A DNA stretch of 6,941 nucleotides from an uncultured Aquimonas sp. (lineage in GTDB: Bacteria > Pseudomonadota > Gammaproteobacteria > Xanthomonadales > Xanthomonadaceae). Of this stretch, positions 1 to 6,941 are shown in pieces (within the stretch, counting starts at the first letter, position 1; each line of letters begins with the position of its first letter). Location of the stretch: NCBI GenBank assembly GCA_946481615.1, contig CAMLOR010000177.1, positions 1-6,941 on the forward strand, read 5' to 3'. Below the pieces are notes generated by a model, which saw nothing but the letters and a program-made list of their open reading frames with translations, had not been told where the DNA came from and did not search any database. Position numbers and translations under genes: made by a program.

Positions 1-260
1 TCGATCTCGACGAACTGCATGTCCTCGCCGTAGATCTTGTAGTCGATCTCGTCGGCCGAGCGGCGCGTGGGCGGCGGCGGCGCGCTCATCGCCGTGCCGG
101 AGGCGGCGGCCAGTTCGGTGCAGGCGGCGATCGGCATCCATTCCGAAAAGCCCTGGCGCCAGCAATGCCCGTTGGAATTCTGGCGTGCCTGCGCCACGGC
201 GCTGGCGTGATCGAGGGGGCCGATCTGCTGGCCATTGTAGCTGAGGAACCACTGGTGCAT
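1..260 (-). CDS. GYF_2-domain plus AIM24 (TIGR00266) family protein, 5' part only
   Basis: The frame is open from an ATG at 260-258 to the left edge, giving 86 complete residues; the 3' part lies outside the window. Residues 1-50 resemble the bacterial GYF_2 (DUF4339) domain: W4, then NGQQIGP at 9-15, a second Trp at 34, and W41-M-P43 matching the usual 'W.EG...W.P' ending. Residues 51-69 are an Ala/Pro linker containing PPPP (61-64). From residue 71, EIDYKIYGEDMQFVEI matches the start of the AIM24/TIGR00266 beta-sandwich family, whose biochemical role is poorly defined. GYF domains of known function bind proline-rich peptides. The start is supported by GGAG (complement of 268-271) seven bases upstream. 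It lies 22 bp downstream of the TerB-like gene on the same strand, so the two are probably co-transcribed. The AIM24 call rests on only about 16 residues. Confidence 0.8.
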   Translation of the reverse strand, partial: MHQWFLSYNGQQIGPLDHASAVAQARQNSNGHCWRQGFSEWMPIAACTELAAASGTAMSAPPPPTRRSADEIDYKIYGEDMQFVEI

Positions 261-282
261 GGAGCTGCTCCGTGAGTTGGAA

Positions 283-975
283 TCAGGCCGCGGCGATGCG
301 CGCGTCGAGGTCGGCGCGCACGGCGGGGTCGAGTCGCAGGCCGTGCGCGAGCGCATCGAGCCAGTTGCGTTCGGCTTCGGTGTCCACCGTGATGGCGAGC
401 GCGGCGGCGGCGTAGGTTTCCGTCGCCAGATCGGCACGGGCGTTGGCGATCACCTGGCCCAGCGTCTGCGGTTTCGCGATCTCGGCATCGAGCCAGGCCA
501 GCGTCTCCTCGTTCAGGCCGCCGTCGCGGGCGCGCACGAGGATGGTGTCGCGCTCGGCGGCGTCGATGTGACCGTCCGCGTTGGCGGCGGCGATCATGGT
601 GCGGATCAGCAGCACCACCTGTTGCTGGTGTTCGTCGAGCACGGGCAACGCCCGCGTCTTCACGGCTGCAGGCGGCGGGGGTGGCGGCATTGCCGCCGCA
701 GCCGGAGGCGGCGGGGGCGGGGGCGGGGGCGGCGCTGCGGCTGGCATCGGTGTCGGCGTCATGCCGGCCGGCACGGTGCTCGCACGGTTCTGCTGGCCAT
801 AGTGTTCGAAGGCCGCCATCGCGACGCCGAGCAGTCCGAGGCCGAGCTGGGCCTTGCCGCCAAGGCTGACCGAGGAGAACACGGAGCTGCGCTTGCGGCG
901 CCCGCGCTGGCCGCCGAAGGCGTCGCCGAGCGCGCCGCCGAGCATCTGCCCGAGCAGCCTTTCGGGATCGAACAT
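283..975 (-). CDS. TerB-like / DUF533 (YebE-type) protein with polyproline linker
   Basis: This is a 230-residue protein, close to the length of E. coli YebE. The N-terminus (MFDPERLLGQMLGGALG) is Gly-rich, followed by a basic patch RGRRKR (24-29) and a hydrophobic segment at about 42-58 that may touch or cross the inner membrane. Residues 80-104 are a low-complexity Pro/Ala linker with ten prolines (82-91) and six more (97-102). The C-terminal 120 residues are helical, with ADGHIDAAERD at 132-142, the acidic motif typical of the TerB fold. Function in this family is not established; a link to tellurite or membrane stress is by homology only. I chose ATG 975 rather than the longer upstream reading because AAGGA (complement of 983-987) sits seven bases ahead and MFDPERLL is a family-like start. 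The polyproline run should make translation dependent on EF-P (inference). First gene of a leftward pair with the GYF-AIM24 gene. Confidence 0.85.
   Translation of the reverse strand: MFDPERLLGQMLGGALGDAFGGQRGRRKRSSVFSSVSLGGKAQLGLGLLGVAMAAFEHYGQQNRASTVPAGMTPTPMPAAAPPPPPPPPPPAAAAMPPPPPPAAVKTRALPVLDEHQQQVVLLIRTMIAAANADGHIDAAERDTILVRARDGGLNEETLAWLDAEIAKPQTLGQVIANARADLATETYAAAALAITVDTEAERNWLDALAHGLRLDPAVRADLDARIAAA
670..732 (+). repeat. G-rich low-complexity tract encoding the polyproline linker
   Basis: On the + strand three GGGGG runs (713-717, 719-723, 725-729) are separated by single C residues, flanked by GGCGG-type runs at 671-687. Read on the minus strand the hexamer CCCCCG gives Pro-Pro pairs, so copy-number change by six bases keeps the frame. 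The G-rich strand is the template for the TerB-like gene, so a quadruplex could form in the DNA but not in the mRNA. The repeat is seen directly; instability and quadruplex formation are inferred. Confidence 0.7.
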
Positions 976-1029
976 GGGTGGTTCCTTGTGTTTTGACAGG
1001 TTTTTGCGGCCTGCCGAGGCAATTTGCGC

Positions 1030-1058
1030 TTGTTGGCGGGCCGGGCCGTTGGCATGAT
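1030..1058 (+). promoter_or_regulatory. putative sigma70-type promoter for dgkA-terC
   Basis: TTGTTG at 1030-1035 and CATGAT at 1053-1058 are separated by 17 bases, inside the 119-bp gap between the divergent TerB-like gene and dgkA. The -10 context GGCATGAT closely resembles GGCATAAT ahead of lgt. Both hexamers are imperfect. I could not pick a convincing promoter for the leftward unit in the same gap. Confidence 0.35.
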
Positions 1059-1094
1059 ACGCGGCCACTTTGTCCGGTACACAGGCCCCATCCC

Positions 1095-1484
1095 ATGGCC
1101 GATAGCCACGGCAGCATCGCGCCGCGCGGCCCTCTGCGCATGTGGCATGCATTTCGCTGGTCCATGAACGGCCTGGCGAAGTGCTGGCAGCTGGAATCCT
1201 CGTTCCGGCTGGAGGTCTATCTCGCCATCCCGCTGTTCCCGCTGGCCCTGTGGCTCGGCCACGGCGGCGTGGAGAAGGCGGTGCTGGCGGGCGTGCTGCT
1301 GCTGGTGCTCGCCGCCGAAGTGATGAACTCGGCGATCGAGGCGGTGGTGGATCGCTGGGGCCCGGAATGGCACGAAATGGCCGGCCGCGCCAAGGACATG
1401 GGTTCGGCCGCGGTGTTCCTGCTGCTGATGAACGTTGTGATCACCTGGGGCCTGATCCTGGCGCCCCGCTGGCTGGCCTCCTAG
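1095..1484 (+). CDS. dgkA: diacylglycerol kinase DgkA
   Basis: This small integral inner-membrane kinase phosphorylates diacylglycerol to phosphatidic acid with MgATP, returning diacylglycerol released by envelope glucan or lipid modification to phospholipid synthesis. The protein is 129 residues (E. coli about 122) with three hydrophobic segments (about 42-55, 62-82, 105-122). The family signature EVMNSAIEAVVD is intact at 75-86, including both glutamates (E75, E82) needed for catalysis and metal binding. E34 in LESSF corresponds to the third acidic residue of the E. coli enzyme, and GRAKDMGSAAV (97-107) is also conserved. ATG 1095 is preferred because it gives a normal-length amphipathic N-terminus; the frame is open further upstream, and ATG 1140 is a possible shorter start. 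The upstream AGG (1083-1085) is a weak ribosome site. It is followed 22 bp later by the TerC gene, probably in one operon. Confidence 0.95.
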   Translation: MADSHGSIAPRGPLRMWHAFRWSMNGLAKCWQLESSFRLEVYLAIPLFPLALWLGHGGVEKAVLAGVLLLVLAAEVMNSAIEAVVDRWGPEWHEMAGRAKDMGSAAVFLLLMNVVITWGLILAPRWLAS

Positions 1485-1493
1485 GCCGCGACC

Positions 1494-1497
1494 GAGG
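1494..1497 (+). promoter_or_regulatory. ribosome binding site supporting the TTG start of the TerC gene
   Basis: GAGG lies nine bases before the TTG at 1507. No ATG or GTG gives the conserved MDWIFD N-terminus, so this site plus the family N-terminus decides the start. Confidence 0.5.
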
Positions 1498-1506
1498 TTC
1501 TGCGTC

Positions 1507-2231
1507 TTGGATTGGATTTTCGACACCGAAATCTGGATGGCGTTGATCACGCTCACCACGCTCGAGATCGTGCTGGGCGTGGACAACCTCGTGTTCGTCT
1601 CCATCGCCGTCAGCAAGCTGCCGCCCGATCGCCGCCCCTGGGCGCGCAAGTTCGGCCTGGCACTGGCCTGCATCACGCGCATCCTGCTGCTGATCTCGCT
1701 CGCCTTCCTGGCGCGCATGCAAGCCGATCTGTTCACGCTGTTCGGCAAGCCGATCTCGATTCGCGATCTGGTGCTGATCGGCGGCGGCCTGTTCCTGCTG
1801 GTGAAGGGCACGATGGAGATCCACGATGCGATGGAAGGCCGCAGCGAGGACGAAACCATCGACACCAAGCCTTCGGCGGTGTTCGGTTACGTCATCGCGC
1901 AGATCGCCGTCATCGACATCGTGTTCTCGCTCGATTCGGTGATCACCGCGGTGGGCATGGTGAACAATGTGCCGGTGATGATCGCGGCCATCATGATCGC
2001 GGTCGGCCTGATGATCTTCGCCTCCAATCCGCTGGGCAATTTCATCGACAGGCATCCGACGGTGAAGATGCTGGCGCTGGCCTTCCTGATCCTGGTTGGC
2101 ATGGCCCTGGTGGCCGACGGTCTCGATTACCACATCCCGCGCGCCTATCTGTATTTCGCGATGGCCTTCTCGGGCGGCGTGGAAGCGCTCAATCTGGTCG
2201 CCCGGCGCCGCCACGAGCGCAAGCGCGGCGC

Positions 2232-2235
<4 letters not shown>
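1507..2235 (+). CDS. TerC-family inner-membrane protein, YgdQ-like
   Basis: This 242-residue polytopic membrane protein of the TerC family (PF03741) matches E. coli YgdQ (about 237 residues) from memory along its whole length. Visible hallmarks are [12 protein letters not shown] at 19-30 with the intramembrane acidic residues E20 and D26, the second repeat [16 protein letters not shown] at 136-151 with D137 and D143, and [18 protein letters not shown] at 181-198. About seven transmembrane segments are apparent (roughly 10-33, 47-70, 84-102, 124-148, 155-172, 187-205, 212-231), with a charged loop at 104-121. Several TerC members export Mn2+ or help metalate exported proteins; tellurite resistance is the historical name. 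Which applies here cannot be told from sequence. It starts with TTG, has no yybP-ykoY-like leader that I can see, and follows dgkA by 22 bp. Its stop overlaps the stop of the convergent gene. Confidence 0.92.
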
Positions 2236-4211
<1,976 letters not shown>

Positions 4212-4213
4212 GG

Positions 4214-4249
4214 CGCGCAGTCTATCCCGGGCTTCCCTTAGACTGCGCG
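4214..4249. promoter_or_regulatory. symmetric divergent promoter/operator between the YyaL-type gene and rlmI
   Basis: A perfect 11-bp inverted repeat, CGCGCAGTCTA (4214-4224) and TAGACTGCGCG (4239-4249), flanks a 14-base spacer. In each direction TAGACT, a plausible -10 element (TAnnnT), is followed by exactly seven bases and then the ATG: 4252 rightward, 4211 leftward. The dyad centre (4231.5) is the midpoint between the two start codons. The simplest reading is a pair of overlapping -10 boxes giving leaderless mRNAs. The same dyad could also be an operator or a hairpin. No convincing -35 is visible for either direction. Confidence 0.55.
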
Positions 4250-4251
4250 GC

Positions 4252-5445
4252 ATGACCGACACCCAGTACCCAGCCCTTCATCTCAAACGCGGAGAAGACC
4301 GCCGCCTGCGCGCCGGGCATCTGTGGGTGTTCTCGAACGAGGTCGACGTGCGCAAGTCGCCGCTCGAGCAGTTCGAGCCCGGCACGCCGGCGTGGATCGT
4401 CGATGCCTCCGACAAGCCGCTCGGCGTGGGTTACGTGAATCCGTCGACGTTGATCGCGGCGCGCCTCGTCGATCGTCAGGGGCACGAACTGGATCGTTCG
4501 CTGTTCGGGCATCGGTTCAACGTCGCGCTGTCGATCCGCGAGAAGATCTACGCGGAGCCGTATTACCGCCTCGTGTTCGGCGAATCCGATGGGCTGCCGG
4601 GCCTGGTGCTGGACCGGTTCGGCGACGTGATCGTCGGCCAGATCGGCACCGCCGGGATGGAGCGGCTGCGCGGCGAGATCACCGAAGCCATCGGGAAGGT
4701 GCTCAGGCCACGCGCGCTGATCTGGAAGAACGACGGCTCGGTGCGCAAGCTCGAAGCCTTGCCCGAGTACGCCGACATCGGCCTGGGCGAGCACGCCGGG
4801 CCCGTGCGCGTGCGCGAGGGCGGGCTCGATTTCGAGGTCGATGCCATCGGCGGGCAGAAGACCGGCTGGTTCTTCGACCAGCATGCGAATCGCGACCGGT
4901 TGGCGCCTTATGTGAAGGGCGCGAAGGTACTCGATCTTTTCAGCTATGTCGGCGCCTGGGGCCTGCGTGCGGCGGCCTTCGGTGCGGCGCAGACCACCTG
5001 CGTCGATGCCTCGCGCGCCGCGGTGGAAGCGGTGCGCCGCAACGCGGCGCTCAATTCGCTGGACGTCGACGCGGTGGAGGCCGATGCCTTCGACTTCCTC
5101 AAGGCAGCGCGCGCCGAGCGCCGCAAGTGGGACGTCATCGTCATCGACCCGCCGGCCTTCGTGAAGCGCAAGAAGGATTTCAAGGAAGGCGCGCTGGCCT
5201 ACCGCCGCATCAACGAGATGGCGATGCAGGTGCTGGAACGCGACGGCCTGCTCGTCACCTGTTCCTGCAGCCACCACATGGGCCGCGCGGCGCTGCTCGA
5301 CGCGGTGCAGGCCGGTGCTCGCCATCTCGAACGGCAGGTGCAGGTGCTGGAGCAGCTGCAGCAGGGGCCGGATCATCCGGTGCATGCGGCGATTCCGGAG
5401 ACGGACTACCTCAAGGGTTTCATCACGCGGATTCTTCCGGCCTGA
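4252..5445 (+). CDS. rlmI: 23S rRNA (cytosine-5-)-methyltransferase RlmI
   Basis: This cytosolic SAM-dependent enzyme methylates C5 of a 23S rRNA cytosine (C1962 in E. coli numbering). At 397 residues it matches E. coli RlmI (YccW, about 396). The N-terminal PUA domain covers about 1-75 ([20 protein letters not shown] at 11-30). The middle EEHEE-like domain includes [16 protein letters not shown] at 110-125. The Rossmann methyltransferase domain includes [12 protein letters not shown] (203-214), SAM motif [13 protein letters not shown] (226-237), acidic D252 in CVDAS, motif IV DPPAF (299-303) and the catalytic-cysteine loop TCSCS (336-340). ATG 4252 fits the family N-terminus; an in-frame ATG at 4210 would add 14 unlikely residues and lies across the opposite gene's start. 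TAGACT seven bases ahead and no Shine-Dalgarno suggest leaderless translation. Homologous YccW-type paralogues with other RNA targets exist, so exact site specificity is by homology. Confidence 0.92.
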   Translation: MTDTQYPALHLKRGEDRRLRAGHLWVFSNEVDVRKSPLEQFEPGTPAWIVDASDKPLGVGYVNPSTLIAARLVDRQGHELDRSLFGHRFNVALSIREKIYAEPYYRLVFGESDGLPGLVLDRFGDVIVGQIGTAGMERLRGEITEAIGKVLRPRALIWKNDGSVRKLEALPEYADIGLGEHAGPVRVREGGLDFEVDAIGGQKTGWFFDQHANRDRLAPYVKGAKVLDLFSYVGAWGLRAAAFGAAQTTCVDASRAAVEAVRRNAALNSLDVDAVEADAFDFLKAARAERRKWDVIVIDPPAFVKRKKDFKEGALAYRRINEMAMQVLERDGLLVTCSCSHHMGRAALLDAVQAGARHLERQVQVLEQLQQGPDHPVHAAIPETDYLKGFITRILPA

Positions 5446-5502
5446 TTTGCGTCAACGTTCGCGACCTCCCGCGGACGCGTGCGGAATCGCGATGTCCGTC
5501 AA

Positions 5503-5582
5503 CCGTTCGCGGTGAGCCTGTCGAACCGTTGCCTCGCGGCTCGTGGGCCGGGGCGCGGGGTCGACAGGCTCACTCCGAACGG
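5503..5582. repeat. REP-like long inverted repeat
   Basis: The arms at 5503-5524 (CCGTTCGCGGTGAGCCTGTC and two more bases) and 5561-5582 (TCGACAGGCTCACTCCGAAC and two more) are reverse complements at 20 of 22 positions; the two mismatches are adjacent. The loop is 36 bases of GC-rich sequence. The core GTGAGCCTGTCGA...TCGACAGGCTCAC resembles an interspersed intergenic repeat that I recall from many proteobacterial genomes, usually in paired inverted copies. It lies wholly between rlmI and lgt and could fold as a strong stem in rlmI read-through RNA. No transposase or target duplication is seen. Confidence 0.7.
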
Positions 5583-5592
5583 ATGAGGCAGG

Positions 5593-5598
5593 CATAAT
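5593..5598 (+). promoter_or_regulatory. putative -10 box for lgt-thyA
   Basis: CATAAT in GGCATAATTG is the best -10-like hexamer in this GC-rich gap, 42 bases before the lgt ATG. The -35 position (about 5570-5575) has no good match and falls inside the right arm of the inverted repeat. A short hairpin (CCGGC 5607-5611, GCCGG 5619-5623) would lie in the leader, just ahead of the ribosome site GGAA (5629-5632). Confidence 0.4.
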
Positions 5599-5640
5599 TG
5601 CGGGGGCCGGCGCCTCCTGCCGGTGCACGGAAGCCTGCGC

Positions 5641-6504
5641 ATGTCCTACCTGCACCAGATCGATCCCATCGCGTTGCAACTGGGGCCGGTCGCGCTGCAT
5701 TGGTACGGGTTGATGTATCTGTGCGGCTTCGTGGCCGGCTGGTGGCTGGGCCGCCGCCGCGTGCGTGCGGGGCGGCTGCCGGTGACGGAGATCGCCTACT
5801 CGGATCTGATCTTCTACGCGATGCTGGGCGTCGTGCTCGGCGGGCGGCTGGGATGGATCCTGTTCTACGGCTTCCAGGCCGTGATCGACGATCCGCTCAG
5901 CGCGCTGCGCGTGTGGGAAGGCGGCATGAGCTTCCATGGCGGACTGCTCGGCGTGATGCTCGCGGTGGCGTACTGGTCGCGCAAGCACGGCCTGCAATAC
6001 TTCGACAGCATGGACTTCATCGCGCCGCTGGTGCCGCCCGGCCTGGGTTTCGGCCGCCTGGGCAACTGGATCGGCGGCGAACTGTGGGGGCGCCATACCG
6101 ACGGCGCCTTCGCCGTGGTGTTTCCCAAATCGTTGCCCGAGCCGTTCTACAGCATGCCGGCCGACGCCCTGCGCGCCGCGCACGAAAGCGGCGCGCTCGA
6201 GCGCTTCGCGCGCCATCCCTCGCAGCTCTACCAGGCCTTCCTCGAAGGCATCGTGATGTGCGGCGTGCTGTGGTGGTATTCGTCGAAGCCGCGCCCGCGT
6301 TACGCGGTGTCCGGGATGTTCGCGCTGCTCTACGGCACGTTCCGCTTCGCGATCGAGTTCGTGCGCGAGCCCGACGCGCAACTCGGCTTCCTCGCCTTCG
6401 GCTGGCTCACCATGGGCCAGCTGCTCAGCCTTCCGCTGATCGCCGCCGGCCTGTTCCTGATCTGGCTGTCGCGCCGTTCGCCCACGCTGGTGCCCGCCAC
6501 ATGA
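5641..6504 (+). CDS. lgt: prolipoprotein diacylglyceryl transferase Lgt
   Basis: This inner-membrane enzyme transfers diacylglyceryl from phosphatidylglycerol to the lipobox cysteine of prolipoproteins, the first step of lipoprotein maturation. The protein has 287 residues and about seven hydrophobic segments. Residues matching the essential E. coli set are Y22 in HWYGLMY, H99 in MSFHGG, R139 and N142 in [13 protein letters not shown] (138-150), and R235 and E239 in FRFAIEFVR. The second Asn of the E. coli motif is Gly145 and the Phe is Trp143; the Gly also occurs in xanthomonad Lgt as I recall it. ATG 5641 is chosen over an in-frame GTG at 5623 because GGAA lies eight bases ahead and [11 protein letters not shown] is the usual start. 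The TGA stop overlaps the thyA ATG, implying translational coupling. Confidence 0.97.
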   Translation: MSYLHQIDPIALQLGPVALHWYGLMYLCGFVAGWWLGRRRVRAGRLPVTEIAYSDLIFYAMLGVVLGGRLGWILFYGFQAVIDDPLSALRVWEGGMSFHGGLLGVMLAVAYWSRKHGLQYFDSMDFIAPLVPPGLGFGRLGNWIGGELWGRHTDGAFAVVFPKSLPEPFYSMPADALRAAHESGALERFARHPSQLYQAFLEGIVMCGVLWWYSSKPRPRYAVSGMFALLYGTFRFAIEFVREPDAQLGFLAFGWLTMGQLLSLPLIAAGLFLIWLSRRSPTLVPAT

Positions 6505-6941
6505 AAGCCTACCTGGACCTGCTGCGGCATCTCGTCGACCACGGCACCGAGAAATCCGACCGCACCGGCACCGGCACGCGCGCGGTGTTCGGCTGGCAGC
6601 TGCGTTTCGACCTGCGCGAAGGTTTCCCGCTGGTCACGACCAAGAAGCTGCATCTGCGCTCGATCGTGCACGAGCTGCTCTGGTTCCTGCGCGGCGACAC
6701 CAACGTCGCTTACCTTCGCGACAACAAGGTCACGATCTGGGACGAATGGGCCGATGCCGACGGCAACCTCGGCCCGGTCTACGGCAAGCAATGGCGCGAC
6801 TGGGAAACCGCCGACGGCAGGCACGTCGACCAGATGCGCTGGGTGGTGGAAGAGATCAAGCGCAATCCCGATTCGCGCCGCCTCATCGTGAGCGCCTGGA
6901 ACGTGGGCGATCTGCCGCGCATGGCGCTGATGCCCTGCCAC
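6501..6941 (+). CDS. thyA: thymidylate synthase ThyA, N-terminal 147 residues
   Basis: ThyA converts dUMP to dTMP using 5,10-methylenetetrahydrofolate as methyl donor and reductant. It is a cytosolic homodimer, and the enzyme is about 264 residues in E. coli. The frame is open from ATG 6501 to the right edge and aligns without gaps to the E. coli protein as I remember it. DRTGTGT carries the phosphate-binding Arg21, followed by FPLVTTKK (42-49), [12 protein letters not shown] (57-68), IWDEWAD (79-85) and GPVYGKQWR (90-98). [11 protein letters not shown] contains the two arginines (126, 127) that reach the partner subunit's dUMP phosphate. The last visible codons are the catalytic Cys146 and His147 (MPCH), so the 3' 45 percent is missing. 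There is no separate ribosome site: the start overlaps the lgt stop as ATGA, and translation is probably coupled. Confidence 0.97.
   Translation, partial: MKAYLDLLRHLVDHGTEKSDRTGTGTRAVFGWQLRFDLREGFPLVTTKKLHLRSIVHELLWFLRGDTNVAYLRDNKVTIWDEWADADGNLGPVYGKQWRDWETADGRHVDQMRWVVEEIKRNPDSRRLIVSAWNVGDLPRMALMPCH

Noticed and set aside
86..1165. Leftward and rightward frames of 245-359 codons over the left end
   Set aside because: They conflict with the GYF-AIM24 and TerB-like reading frames, which have family motifs, good ribosome sites and normal spacing.
1485..1506. Metal-responsive riboswitch (yybP-ykoY type) before the TerC gene
   Set aside because: Only 22 bases separate it from dgkA, and the gap before dgkA shows no such structure that I can recognise.
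4222..5385. A 387-codon leftward frame antisense to rlmI
   Set aside because: RlmI motifs are intact throughout on the + strand, and the antisense product is His/Arg/Ala-rich with no recognisable fold.
5503..5582. Rho-independent terminator for rlmI
   Set aside because: The stem is strong, but the loop is 36 bases and there is no T-run after either arm. A REP-like repeat explains it better.
5452..6381. A 309-codon leftward frame antisense to lgt
   Set aside because: It covers the intergenic repeat and lgt; composition is typical of antisense frames and there is no start context.

Overview
The window looks like ordinary chromosomal core of a GC-rich gammaproteobacterium, most likely Xanthomonadales (Xanthomonas, Lysobacter, Luteimonas or Rhodanobacteraceae type). 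The reasons are strong G/C bias at third codon positions, the lgt-thyA pair, a GYF-AIM24 fusion protein, and an Lgt whose signature reads GGELWG as I remember it from xanthomonads rather than NGELWG as in E. coli. The lineage call rests on remembered family sequences, not on a search.

Layout, left to right. (1) A leftward two-gene unit: a 230-residue TerB-like/DUF533 protein with long polyproline tracts (283-975), then 22 bp downstream the 5' part of a GYF_2-AIM24 protein that runs off the left edge (1-260). (2) A 119-bp divergent intergenic region, then a rightward pair: dgkA (1095-1484) and a YgdQ-like TerC-family membrane protein with a TTG start (1507-2235). (3) A leftward DUF255/YyaL-type thioredoxin-domain protein (2232-4211), whose stop codon overlaps the terC stop in the palindrome CTAG. 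(4) A 40-bp divergent gap holding a perfect 11-bp inverted repeat centred exactly between two start codons, then rightward rlmI (4252-5445), the 23S rRNA m5C methyltransferase. (5) A 195-bp gap with a REP-like long inverted repeat and a putative promoter, then lgt (5641-6504) overlapping thyA (6501 to the right edge) by ATGA.

Functional themes are envelope lipid and lipoprotein metabolism (DgkA recycles diacylglycerol, Lgt consumes phosphatidylglycerol to lipidate prolipoproteins), metal homeostasis (TerC), rRNA modification (RlmI) and thymidylate synthesis (ThyA). I saw no mobile element, CRISPR array, tRNA, rRNA, prophage or defence system, and I do not think an undescribed multi-gene system is present. 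The most interesting signals are small: the symmetric divergent start region at 4209-4254, the GYF protein encoded beside a polyproline protein, and the intergenic inverted repeat before lgt.
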